Origin: Brachycybe producta
Taxonomy: Eukaryota > Arthropoda > Diplopoda > Playtdesmida > Andrognathidae
DNA length: 64,000 bases
Assembly: GCA_036925085.1 (NCBI GenBank)
Contig: JAUPFP010000029.1
Location: forward strand, 558,001-622,000
Direction: 5' to 3'
Shown: piece after piece, positions 12,966 through 24,225 of the stretch
Position numbering within the stretch: position 1 is the first letter of the stretch
Layout of the letters: every line of letters starts with the position of its first letter
Translations under genes and position numbers: made by a program
The notes under the pieces: generated by a model
Told to the model about the DNA's origin: nothing
What the model saw: only the letters and a program-made list of their open reading frames with translations
Database searches by the model: none

Positions 12966-12990
12966 CCACAGCCGCCGCCGCCGCCGCCGC
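12966..12990. repeat. (CCG)n trinucleotide repeat in a CpG-richer patch
   Basis: Seven or so GCC/CCG units sit inside about 160 bp that is clearly richer in CG dinucleotides than its surroundings (12880-13045). It could be a remnant of a promoter or untranslated exon. I see no gene attached to it. Confidence 0.7.
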
Positions 12991-13982
12991 AGAATGTTAC
13001 TTTTTACAATGCGCACTCTTTCGGCATTCAATCGAACTGCTGACACATACATTCAAGCCCAGCTTTAAAAAAAATTGTTGTAAAACGGTAACATATAGTG
13101 GCAAACATACACACCCATAAAGGAAGTTCATGGCTCGGTCGATTTTAGACCATTTAGGTAGAAAAAACACACATTTTACACATTTTCCAAATTGTTATAC
13201 TTAGCTAGTCTTCTCCTAAATATATATACTGTATATACATTATATAGTTGAAATTAAAAACTCTATAACGGACATTGTAAATATCTCATGTTTCCACAAT
13301 TAACAAGTGATAAATTAGGTCATATTGTTTGACATGTTTTTTAATATTATATATACTGTATACATAGGAAATGTTTTTATAGTTTTTATAAATTATTGTG
13401 TTATTCTTTTTAATAAATCAAAATACTTGATTTTATATACGAGGTCTTTTTTAGCCCATTTTTTGATGGCGCTAACGCATGGAGCTAATTTATCTCTCTT
13501 TTTTTTGTTTAATTTATATAGAATATTTAATAACTAATATTTGTTTAGAATTTAACAGAAATCTACTAGGTAGGCTTATAAGGTTAACAGAAAAATACCG
13601 ATAGAGCTATAGGAAGAGAGAGGGAGAAAGAAATCGAAACAGAGTTCGTTAAGTGCAACTGTCTCTTTTATATTGATCTGATCCGATCAATTTAGTGGGC
13701 CCCTAAATTTACTCTTCCACTCTTTTTTTTTCCCTCTTATATAGTATGGTATATGTACACTATGTGTATGGTTGCTACAGCCCTGAAATTCGGCAATCAC
13801 TGCAAACACATTTTACGTAGCAGATAATAATATAAAGATTCTTGTGTATTAATTACACCTTGATGGATTTATTATGTTGGATTTTTGGTTGCTGTTATTC
13901 AATTTTTGTTTGTTATAATATACAGTATATAGACATACTGCATACTACAGTATTTCTTATCTTTGTTTTTATAGGACTTTTT

Positions 13983-13985
<3 letters not shown>

Positions 13986-14063
<78 letters not shown>
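13986..14063. repeat. (TA)n microsatellite
   Basis: About 78 bp of pure TA repeat, ending in the recurrent edge motif ATACTGTAT. Confidence 0.97.
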
Positions 14064-14065
<2 letters not shown>

Positions 14066-14274
14066 TGTATAAGTAGAATGTTGTATACATTTATTGAGGT
14101 GTGTTTCATTATCTCCCTTTCCCCACCCCTCAACTTGATTAGTTGGTTCGCTTTTCGTCCACAAAATTAAAATGATCGATTTTTTATTGAGATAATTTAC
14201 CTGTTTTTGTGTTGTGTTTTTTATGGAATAAAGTTCAATATATAGGTTTATATTCTAAGTGTAAAAAGAGGTGT

Positions 14275-14320
<46 letters not shown>

Positions 14321-14670
14321 GTATGTATGATGGTGATTGTGTTTTCCTTGTGAGGGAGGAAGTGGGTGAACGAGAGGCTACTTCTTCTTATCCTTTTGCC
14401 CTATTAGGCTTATACATTTTTCTTATATTTGGTGGCCATTGGTGGTGGTGTTTGATGATACAATAAATTTTGCTAAAGAAAAGGAGGACTTCAGCTTTTT
14501 TTTGGAAGTCATGGGTTAAAATTCAATCAAGCGCGGTTGTGTTTTCTCATTGGAACGCTGAGTCCGTCGTCTCAACATCGTCCTTTTTTATATAAAAGGT
14601 TCAATCAAAAAGTTCCTCGACTCTCTTGTGTTTTTACACAGACAGTCGAGGAACTTTTTGATTGACTTTT

Positions 14671-14760
14671 CGCTTCAAAATAGTTTCTTTATAGATTGAT
14701 ACACCAAAGCCACAGCTCCTGGATCTTCTTTTGTAGAACATTGTTGAGAATGCTCGTCAT
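14671..14760 (-). pseudogene. Mariner transposase C-terminal remnant, left arm
   Basis: On the minus strand from 14760 the frame reads MTSILNNVLQKKIQELWLWC, then INL, a stop, and RNYFEAK. It aligns residue by residue with the right-arm remnant (SILN.V..K..Q, W.WC, YFE). At the nucleotide level the two arms are about 80% alike over the first 45 bases. This arm keeps the frame that the other arm lost but has an in-frame stop. Confidence 0.65.
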
Positions 14761-14865
14761 TGAGGAATTTTTTTCTGGGGCCAGGATGCGATTTCTTTGC
14801 TGCTTTCAACGTTGAAAATCGTCAATTTATGTCGCTTTGACAATGTCCCTGAAAGTAAAGCCAAA

Positions 14866-14980
14866 ATGTCGAGCATTCTTAACAGTGTTCAACGAAAGGA
14901 CTTCCAGAAGCACTTTCGAAAGTCGGAAAAGAGCTTGGTTTTGGTGTATCCATCCACAAGGAGGCTACTTTGAAGTGGGA
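14866..14980 (+). pseudogene. Mariner transposase C-terminal remnant, right arm
   Basis: The reading frame from 14866 gives MSSILNSVQRKDFQKHFRKS. One frame away it continues as WFWCIHPQGGYFEVG. The pattern DFQ..F....W..C...QG.YFE is what I recognise as the C-terminal block of mariner transposases. A single-base frameshift lies near 14925-14940. Upstream sequence does not continue the transposase, so only about 40 residues remain. The terminal inverted repeat starts about 50 bp downstream, consistent with a true 3' end. Confidence 0.7.
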
Positions 14981-15053
14981 TGTACCATTAAAAAAAGAAA
15001 TAAGCGAGTCACTTTTTACACCGCCAATCCGAGAACTTTTTGAATGAACCACG

Positions 15054-17215
15054 TATATACAATATATACTGTGTGTATATATATACATAGGTATTTCTGA
15101 AGGTCCTTCAATATCTTTGTCGTTGCTTTTTTATATATATTTTGGAGTTTTTTGACGCAGTGTCTAATATATTTTTTTACTGATTCTAGATTGAGAGTGT
15201 GAGGTTATAGGCTACCACAACCGGTATCCCACTCATTCCCCACAAATATACTCTCTTTCTCCCTCTCATATTACACAAAGATGACTTTTTTCTTCTCTGT
15301 GTTTTTCTCAAACATGGTTTTAAGAAATATGTCTCACCTTTGTTTTCTTTGCCAAAAAATAAAGATAGGTGGTGGAGGAGGAGGAGGAGGGAAGAAATGG
15401 TTGTCTATATTATAGTCAATATTGACCTGAGTTGAGAGAGATTTTTTTATATTAAAAGGAAAACCTATAAATTCTTTACATTTTTGCCTACAGTGGCTGG
15501 AGTATTTGTTATGATTATCTATATCTATATAGAAAAAAGGATAAAAAAACAAAAGTTCTTGTAAGATAGAACAAGGAGAGACAGACCTCTTAAATCAACA
15601 TCCGTGGAAATTAAGGAGGCTCGTCGTATGTGTTTCTTCTTCTGTAGGCTAGAATAGAAGAGAAAGTAGATTCATAAACTCTTGTTACTTTTTGGACGTT
15701 ATTTTTTCACCAAAATGATTGATTTTTTTTGTTTTACTAAACCATTAATTTCAAAAGTAGTGAAACCTCATATATATACACTATATAGTTATTAGATATT
15801 TGTAGGTGTATACTGTATGTCACAGAAAAAAACGTCTCAAGTTTATCACCAGGGGAGCAAAATCGTTTAAAATTGAATATCTCAGAAATTATAAATGCTA
15901 CATACACGTATGTATGTTCTTCAGTTAATATCAAAATAAAAAAGTTACAATTTGTAAAAAAAAATTAAAATCTTATTGAATTTTATCTTAGATTTTTAAC
16001 AAATTCACTAAGTCCAAGATCCCAACACGCTGAAAATGAAGTTAATGAATTTATTTAAAAAAAAAAACTTTTCAAATTAACTACATTTTGAGTCAGCGTT
16101 TTCTGCGTTTTTGACCATGGCCTAACTTTTTTTTTTAATAAAATTAATCTATCAATTTATTTTATATTTTGTAATAAGTACATTTTGACATGTTGTTAAC
16201 AATCATTGTAATTTTTGGTAGCTTTGGTAGCTTTTTCTTGTTTCTGAGATAACGTATTAAAATTTGAACAATAGATTGTGCCATTTCTATCGAACCATAC
16301 TATTATATACTATGATATACACAGTATATGAAATGTAAGTGGAAAATATCTTTAAAAAAGAACCAAGAAAGGTTAGGTTAGGTTTCATTTACTGAATTAT
16401 GGTAACTGGAATAATACACTAGAAACGACTTATTTACATATAGGATGATGATCATCTTTGATACTTTTATGATGGATTACGTTCAACGAGGGGGTTTTAT
16501 ATATTATTATTTATTTTTGTAGCTGCTTTTCGTAAAGAAAGTAAATAAATATGTAGGTCAGGTTCACTTTATTTGTTGTTACATCCTACTGTCTCGGATG
16601 TTGCAAAATATAGCATCCATCCAAGTCCGCATTTCAATTTCTATGAGTAGTTTTAATATGTTGAGAGGAAGTAGGTGACTGGTGAAAACTTTTCTAAGTG
16701 ACTTTTTAGATGAATGTGTCTCTGGGTGGTCATTGGACAGTTTTCGTTTTTTTGTGTGTGTGTTTTGATGATTAATGGATGATGATGATGATGCATGCAT
16801 GAATTTAGAGATATATAATACCTTTGAAAGAGGGAGCGCTTAATGTGTGTTTAATTATTTGCATTTATGACAACAACAAAAATGAGAAAAAACTACAAAA
16901 GAATTTTTTATATTTCTTTTTTAATTTAACAAAAAATTCTCACCTTTTTTTAAATGTGGAATCATATATCATACTTATAAATTGCAACAACAAGATATTA
17001 TGCTTTTTTTTAATCGATATATCTCTTATTAAAAACGTTGGAATGAATGGATGAAGATATATAATGGCATTTCTACAATTTTGGCTGTTTTTGTAATCAA
17101 ACTTACATTATTCCTAAATAATATAGATAATTACCATCAAAGTAGATCGGGATTAGTTTATATGCATCAGGTAAACTGATATGTTGGATCTAATTAACGG
17201 CCCCATGTTAGATAT
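15054..17215. other. AT-rich stretch, no gene seen
   Basis: It holds a short TA/GT tract (15059-15090), a (GGA)n-type run near 15368-15392 and a dispersed motif at 15838-15905 (separate entry). A (GAT)n run lies near 16776-16797. No credible coding region. Confidence 0.5.
15838..15905 (+). repeat. Short dispersed repeat, copy 1
   Basis: AAAATCGTTTAAAATTG, GAATATCTCAGAAATTATAA and ATGCT recur almost base for base at 62335-62382. Similarity fades outside about 45 bp. This is probably the better-conserved core of an old repeat. Confidence 0.55.
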
Positions 17216-17219
17216 ATGT

Positions 17220-17415
17220 ATGTTATTTCCAATGTGCAAAATCAGGAATTCTGCTGATGTTCTAGGCAATGTGCAAAAGTAAATTTCCCAAGTTGACAAC
17301 ATTTTAGGTAATGCGCAAAATTTCTGGAACAATTAGACAATCTTTATGTTAACTAAAACACTGGATAATCTGCAAAATATCAACTTATTTGGGCAATGTG
17401 CATAATGATCATATT
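17220..17415. repeat. Degenerate repeats of a GGCAATGTGCAAAA motif
   Basis: Variants of GGCAATGTGCAAAA occur about five times at irregular spacing (near 17233, 17264, 17308, 17362, 17394). Related wording (TTAGGCAATGTGGC, TTCTGCACATTGAC) appears at 61750-61865. It looks like an eroded tandem or inverted repeat. Confidence 0.4.
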
Positions 17416-17439
17416 AAAAAAACACCAAACAACTAGGCA

Positions 17440-18639
17440 AAGTGAGAATTATGTTACTAATATATATCACTGTAATATGATTCGAAAGTTAATTGGCTTT
17501 AAGTTTAGTCAAGTGTAAATCTAAGACGCTGACTCAGATTTTTTTGTGGGTGAGGATGGGAGAGGGTAACCTCTATCTGATTAATAGTAATGTTTTGTGT
17601 TGAAAGATTTAACCCTGATTACATTTTTTTTAAACATCATCAGTTGGAATACCACGTTAAGAACAGTATGGAAACCTGTAAAGGTTTTTTCTAATCTTGT
17701 TTCAACAAAAATGACTATAAAATTAACAGTAATAACTTTACGGGTACTTTTAGTAGGCTGTCTTATATAAGTTGCAACACTTTTCTTGATTAGTTTTTCA
17801 AATGCTCTGGTCAAGTCTACGATCTTGGCTTATGGGCTCATGACTTATGAGAGACTGATGATTAGTGACACCAAAATGCGGTCAAATGACTTTTTGAATA
17901 AATTTATATAGAATGTTATTTTCCATAATTTTTTCTTTAATGTAATTCAGGATGTAGATTGCCGTAGCTTTAGATTTTTTCATTTTACTAAAATGTTTAA
18001 AATAATGTATACTTAAAATATAATTCGCTCGTATTATTAGTTCTTGTTCAAGAATCTGATATTAATGCAGATTAAGGTAAGGTTGTTCCGTATTTCACCT
18101 TTGCATTGTTCAAATACATTAACACAAAAGCGGATGATACGGGGGGGAGGGGGGGTGACTGTATTCTGCGCATGCGCAGTAGAGAGTTGTTTTACCTTGA
18201 CCTACATTAACTTATAGCCTTCTGCGATGTATGACCATGATCCATCCATTCATTGCGTTTTAATGTGGATGCTGAGCAAACACTTGTTTAATTACATGCA
18301 TATTTTGCTCTTTAAAGTATGCTTTTAGAAGAAGAAAAAAAGGCATAGGGAACAAATGATCGTTTTCTCTTTTGAGAAATGAATGAATGAATGCCAGACG
18401 TTATTTGGCGTGATTTTAATATTACATAAAATAATGTCTGTCAAAGTTGAGTAACTTCCAAAAGTGAGTAAATCTGGGCCAACAAAATGTGGATCCATAA
18501 TAGAAGGTGACCTTGTTCACCTTTTGTGATCGCATCTAATGAGTTTGCTGTTACTCTAATAAATCACAATGGTCATCATTAGTTCCGACTACACTAGAAA
18601 CAGTGTATTAACATACTTTTAAAAACCATTATCATAATT
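17440..18639. other. AT-rich stretch, no gene seen
   Basis: It contains a G-rich run (18140-18156) followed by the palindromic TGCGCATGCGCA (18167-18178), an NRF1-like motif, and AGTAGAGAG, which recurs after GCGC at 59626-59638. No ORF of note. Confidence 0.4.
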
Positions 18640-18814
18640 AGGACTCGGATTTTTATGCAAATTTCAAGCAGATGTTTCTCAATGTGTGGCCCAAAAGAGT
18701 CAAAAACACTTGTTTAGAGGCTATCACTCAGGTTGACAACTGATAGTAAGTAACCAGACATCTAGTCTCTACCCAGCTTTTTTGATTTGAAAATTCATAG
18801 TTTCAATTGTTCTA

Positions 18815-18853
<39 letters not shown>

Positions 18854-18926
18854 ACTGTACAACTGACACTTGGGCCACAAATTGAGAAACATATGCTTGA
18901 TATATTACATTAGAAATTCGAGTCCT
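18640..18926. repeat. Fold-back element, family A copy 2
   Basis: The arms are inverted: AGGACTCGGATTT against AAATTCGAGTCCT, CAAGCA against GCTTG, and TTTCTCAATGTGTGGCCCAA against TTGGGCCACAAATTGAGAAA. The centre carries a (GAT)n expansion at 18818-18851. It matches 4424-4718 and 47002-47234 in arm sequence and order. No coding capacity. Confidence 0.7.
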
Positions 18927-19274
18927 AGTAATTCTATAACATTTGTAATTTATAACAGAGATATTTTGCCTTCATGATTAAGAAGAAGATGGCAAAAATA
19001 TATTGTGTACAATGATTGGGGTTTGTTGAATAAACCGGTAGCTGGTGGATGTATTTGTCCTAAATATTCAGTATGTATACTGTAGCAAAACATAACCTAA
19101 TGCACTCACTCACTCTTAATATAACCACCATGTGTATGTATGTATATGTATACTTAGGGAACATGTAGGTGTGCTGTAAATGCACTTACGTTGTTTCCTT
19201 CATAATCGATTCATCATAACGTCTCTCTGAAAACCAATCAATAAAACTATGGCGTTTCCATCACAGCCAAAATG

Positions 19275-19312
<38 letters not shown>

Positions 19313-19994
19313 CAGGCTTGAAGGATGTTTTTGTGGCTTGAAATAGTTTTGCATTGAAAAATAAGCCATTTTTGGTGCTTATCACATTTATGCTATATTT
19401 TTTTTTCTATCTGTCGCTTCTTCATAATGTCCAAATGTCACCTGGTCGCCATTATCAATTTTGTCATCTTAAATAAACAATGGAAAAAGCATATGTTATA
19501 TAGTAAGTGAAGGGGAGGTGGCAAGTAAACGTGATGGAAAGAAACTCTTTAAAAGTAAATTATAAAATACATGTATACATTATTATTTTTGAAAAAGGTA
19601 ACATTACCAGCATTGGACCAATTAAAAGCTCAGACTAAAAGATATCAAAAGTAAAATGTGCATTATCATAAACAAATATACGTTTTTATGATAGATTCGA
19701 ATGATTAGATTCAAATTTATGATTAGATTCGAATTCCACATCTGTTTTCTGTAATTTAGTGGAAATTTTCCAATTTAAGCAATTGTGGTGGTGTAGGCCT
19801 ATTACATACATTTTTTTTAAGTTTACCTTTCTCCTCCTCCATCGTCTTCTTTTATTATACTTTGGCATTAATAAAACATGATAGTAAAAAATAAGTAGCA
19901 TAAAAATTCTATATACACCGTAATAGATTTATTTTTTCAAAATATATATTTTTTGGCTTTTATTATCCACATTCTACTTCTTAGACTGGATACA
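18927..19994. other. AT-rich stretch, no gene seen
   Basis: It contains (GA)n at 19276-19307 and AT-rich unique-looking sequence. No credible ORF or transposon end. Confidence 0.5.
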
Positions 19995-20235
19995 GGTTTT
20001 ATTTTGAAAGATATCAACATGAAGATAATCCTGAAGTGATTCAGCTACCCTTCTAGTTTCTAAAACACTTAAAATGAGATGTTTTTCATGATAGTTTGAA
20101 AATAACCCAACTTTAAAACATATTAAAGGGATTCAACTACCTTTCTAGTTTCTAACACACTTTCAATTTCTCCTCAGTGATGTCGACATTTTGAAACGCA
20201 CAATAATTAGATATTAGAAAATCACCTGTTCATAA
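19995..20235. repeat. Dispersed repeat, family B copy 1
   Basis: It contains TTTTGAAAGATATCAACATG, then TTCAGCTACCCTTCTAGTTT, CTAAAACACTT, and a second CTACCTTTCTAGTTTCTAA. These modules recur in the other copies (23935-24225, 45303-45530, 53030-53430). No ORF. Confidence 0.6.
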
Positions 20236-20596
20236 AACATCTTAAAGGAAAACAATAGAATGTGCGGTACTTTTCAATTTGTTTCGAGATCAATTTAAAC
20301 GTTATAAGCAGAATGTGCGCAAAATGAGAAATTTTGCGCGCACTTTCATGTTTTCGGTATTTAGATAAGAATTTCCTTTATATACAATTCTGTAGGTCTA
20401 ACCTACTACGACTACTTACTACTTATACTATTCTACTTGAGCATAAATTGCATCTATTGTCCCTAAAAACCATTGTGTCTACTATTGTATGTACATTGTA
20501 CATGTATATAAATATCTTGGTTGGATAAAATCGAAGATAGGAAACGATAATGAGGAAATAATGTAAGAGATCCCTTTTCATCTTGCACATTCATTA

Positions 20597-20745
20597 GGTC
20601 CAGGGCACAAATTCAAGAAGGAAACGTGGCACTTGAATTTCAATTTGATCGTTTCCGAGCCGAGTTCTGACAATTAAAAAAACAAGGGTTTTCCTCCAAG
20701 TTTTGAGGTTCAAATGTCAAATCTCTTGAATTTACCTGTTTTTTT
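20597..20745. repeat. Fold-back repeat, family C
   Basis: The left arm has AATTCAAGAAGGAAACGTGG and CACTTGAATTTCAATTTGA. The right arm has GAGGTTCAAATGTCAA and CTTGAATTTACC. The central part has CGAGCCGAGTTCTGA. Related copies are at 9189, 27253, 33830-34022 and 47248-47420. Confidence 0.5.
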
Positions 20746-23700
20746 GCGCAAGTTTCAAATTGGCTAGAATCTAATTCTATGCTGTAAGAGTAAGCAGTGA
20801 GCACCTACTCCCATTGTTGGTGTAAGTGCTCCGTTTTGTTAAGTGAACTTTATTCATACGAAAATTGAACACTACTTTGCTTTTTTTTTAGTAACTGCAC
20901 GTGAGGAGTATATGCAAAGCAGACACAATCATCTCGGAGTTAACTCTGTTTAGGTTAAATTAACTTCAGTTGAAACATGATTTTTATGCCAATTTTACTT
21001 AATGGTTATTAGTAAAAACAAATGTGTCAACCACATTTTTAAATGTTTATGGAGTTTTTTTCTATTGAATCACGATATTTTTTATGAACGTCATCAGACT
21101 CCACCATCAAACTACAATTTTAATTGTTTGAACTTAGTTTATAATATGTATATGTTATGCAAATTTGGATTAGGCCATTTCCCATCACTTTTGAAAAATT
21201 AATAAAATTTTCGTTTTTTCTTGAACAAAAATCTATTGTTGTTTTCAATTGAATTATAATAGAATAGGGAGGAGGAAGAGGAGGAGGAGGAGGTAGAGAA
21301 ACCTGGAGTTTCTCATTTTACAAAATGTCATCCTAATGTTTTTCACAATCAATTATAATACACACTTCCTGTTTTGTTTTTTTACTCTGAAAGTTCATCT
21401 TTTGGGTTCATAGATTCCATATGAAGTCATTTAGGATGAGTGAATCTCTCTCTTTATACAATATTAGATGCATATTTTCTCCTCACGTAACACCTAATTT
21501 AACTACAGGGGTTAAGAATCAGGGGTTTTCGCTCACTCTCTCTCTCTCTCTCTCTCTTTCTTTCTCTCTCTTCATTTTATTGTTAAGTCAGGTTCTCCAC
21601 ATGATTTGTTGAGTTTTGGCAAAGGAAATAATAACATTTTCTCAAATGTTAATAATATGCCTGTTGTATATTTGTGTGTATAACCACGAAATTATAGGTG
21701 GTTTTCTGTAGACCAATCCACATTATTGATTTTCTAGTATCATTCATTCATTTGAGAGATTTACTTCTTAAAGTAAACAAATGAAAAAGTGCAATTTACT
21801 TTCTAAGCAATGGTTATCAACTTATCACTTGCAATTGCACAAATCAAAGTCCAATTTAACTTTTTTTTGTGTGTGTTTTTCTTTTTGGAGGTTTTTCGAT
21901 TGCTTTGTGATTGTTTGGTTTTCTAGAGAAGATTCAGGAACAATTCCAACTAAATTAATCATTTATTCGGTTTCGAATGGGGTTTCGCTTGTTTGTTTCT
22001 GTTTGCTGCAAAAGGGAAACTGAGAGTGTTCTAAGTAAGTAATATGCCAACAAGAATGCCATTCGAGAAGAATCTCTCTTTTGTTTCTTTTCTTGAAATT
22101 TTCTAGATTCAATCAATACTTTAATTTTAAACCTTTTTAAAGTTATAAATATTTTTGACAAACTACTTTTTAAAATTGTTTACATTTTTAATTAATTTGA
22201 ATGGCATTGGCTGTCATTTTAAGAGGATGAAACATCTAACAGTGTTTGGCATTATGGTACGTGCAGGTAGCTCAACTCTTATGTTAGAGAAAAACGGTAG
22301 TAGATGAGAGGGCTTTAATTTTATAGTCTCTCTTCAAGGTTCTTTTTACCTTTATGGTATGGACTTGATATCATCTCGCTGGAGAAATCAATAAATAAAA
22401 AAATGTGCGGTAAATACTCCATTTAAAAAAAGGGATGAATAAACATTTTGTTTTATGTTACTTTTGTGGTACGTTTCGGCATAAACTGCGTTGAGGGTGC
22501 AATTGTATGCACATTTTATAAAGTTTATTTTAATACAGTATAGGCCTACTTTAATAATCTTTTTGTTTTTTTTCGGTTCTGTTTTAAGGCTATAAAAATG
22601 AATGAAATGATCAACGGTTGATATGGATGGTTAAAACATTTTTTTAAAAGAAAAGTGTAGAACTTATAGTTTTGCATTTCTATAATGTCTAATGTATATA
22701 TATATTCACTGAGTGACTGTATAATATGGTGGTGGAGTGGTTACTCATTGCTCTTAAGATAAGATAAGGAACAAATGATTTTAATTATTTTTGTTAAATT
22801 GCACTTTTCTTCTTTCTGTTCTTCTTTTCTCTTTTCAAGCAGAAAAAAAGCAACAAACAGAACGCATTCATTCAATTGTGTTTAGTTAAAGATTGCAACA
22901 ATGAATGTAGGTTACATATATAAACGCCATTTTCACTTACAAGTTTCCCATTTTCTCAAAATATATATATAGAAATTGCCTAAAAGTTTCATCATTCATT
23001 TTATTTAAATCTATTCTGTAAATTACCTTCATCAAAATTTTAAAACTTTTTATGTATAAAACGATAAAAGTTTACTCGATTTTTATATTATATAAATTCA
23101 AGTTGTAAATATTAATAAAATGAACTATAAACTTGTAAATGAATCTTACTAATGATATAATAAAAGTGGCCTAAAATGGAGGGTTTCTTTTTTCTGTTTA
23201 TTGGTTTATGGGAAATTCTCAAAGGTTTCGTCAGATAAGGTCATTTTATTCCGGCTTTTTTTGTTGCAAACAGAGAGAGAGAGAGAGTTAAGATTTAATT
23301 TATGGACTGATGGACCTAGTTTTTTGTATATAGTGCCTATAGTGGACGTTGGTCGGTATATAGACTTTGAGTAAGAGTAAATGGGCTTACAAGATGAGAA
23401 TAATGATCAATTATGGGTGTATGTGTGTGTGCGTGCATTTTGTGGGTTCTAAATGGGTTTCTACTTTTTTGTTCGCATTTTACTTATGTCCATTGTTTCC
23501 GGTTGTCCAGCTACTACTTTGAGGCGCATGCTTGATGGACGCTGCCACCGCAGTAGCAAACTTTCTCCATTGTCACTCTTAAGCACTGACCATTCAAAGT
23601 CTGGTTGTTATTCTTCTGTCTCTTTCACTCTCTCTTTGTATAAGAATATATATGGCTTTAGAAGATCACGTGTCCTCGTGATACGTTTTTTCTTTATGTT

Positions 23701-23934
23701 CTTAAACTCCAATGTGTCGTTACATTGGAGCTAAAAAAAAGAGCGACTTTTTTTTGGAACTCTTAAGTGATGTCAGCTGTCGTATCTTTTTAACTGGAGC
23801 TTTTCAGACGAAATTCTCCATTGATTTCTTTTGTATTTTCACTATTTTGTATCTTTAAGTCACTTTAAAATTGTTTTTTTTTTTGTTGAGATACTTCAGT
23901 TATTTTGTAGTTTTAGGTGGCAACAACGCTATAA
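20746..23934. other. AT-rich stretch, no gene seen
   Basis: It contains a (GGA)n run near 21270-21293 and (TC)n at 21535-21570. A short dispersed motif (GGTAGCTCAACTC, TGTTAGAGA, AAACGGTAG) at 22263-22310 recurs near 55968-56003. Short open frames look random. Confidence 0.5.
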
Positions 23935-24225
23935 GAAGAAATTGAAAGTGTTTATGGAAACTAGAAAAGGGGTAATTGAATCAATTAATAGTATTTTTAT
24001 GTTGAGATCTTTTTAAATAATCTATTTATACTGAACATTACATAAAATTATAAGAAAAATATCATCTGTTTAAACTGTGACTATTACCTTAATCTGTGAC
24101 CTACCCTTTCTAGTTTCTAAAAAAATATCAAGTTTTTCTTAATTTTGCTCTTCTGACAAACAAAATTAACCAAGAATTTGAGGGACGTTTACATTTTAAA
24201 ACCAGCTTTAAAGGATGGAAGAAAT
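23935..24225. repeat. Dispersed fold-back repeat, family B copy 2
   Basis: The left arm has GAAACTAGAAAAGGGGTAAT and TTTTTATGTTGAGATCTTTT. The right arm has CTACCCTTTCTAGTTTCTAA. It ends with ACGTTTACATTTTAAAACCA, GCTT, also found at 53095-53120. No ORF. Confidence 0.6.

Larger units (their letters stand above)
9391..14594. other. Long AT-rich stretch, no gene seen
   Basis: It contains an 11-bp G run (about 9899-9910), (TC)n at 10231-10250, TA/CATA repeats at 10820-10871, (CA)n at 11475-11492, a (CCG)n-bearing CpG-richer patch at 12880-13045, two (TA)n arrays (13986-14063, 14279-14309) and (TATG)n to 14330. The open frames over 12753-13120 come from the CCG repeat in three frames and do not agree on a protein. 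Confidence 0.5.
14595..15053. mobile_element. Fold-back derivative of a mariner-like transposon
   Basis: The element is bounded by TA dinucleotides (14593-14594 and 15054-15055). Its terminal inverted repeats share GGTTCAWTCAAAAAGTTC. An extra inverted copy of the terminus lies at 14643-14667. Each half carries a remnant of the same transposase C-terminal coding region, pointing outward: plus strand 14866-14980 and minus strand 14671-14760. The 459-bp object is therefore two 3' ends of a Tc1/mariner-superfamily transposon joined head to head, with the catalytic part of the gene lost. TA duplication and outward coding toward the terminal repeat are as expected for mariner 3' ends. It is non-autonomous and inactive as a gene. 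Confidence 0.75.

Noticed and set aside
12753..13120. Three overlapping frames rich in Arg, Pro or Ala around the CCG repeat
   Set aside because: All frames and both strands are open because of the repeat, and none shows a domain or consistent start.
17220..17415. CRISPR-like array
   Set aside because: The repeats are degenerate, irregularly spaced and in evidently eukaryotic DNA. No CRISPR structure exists in the window.
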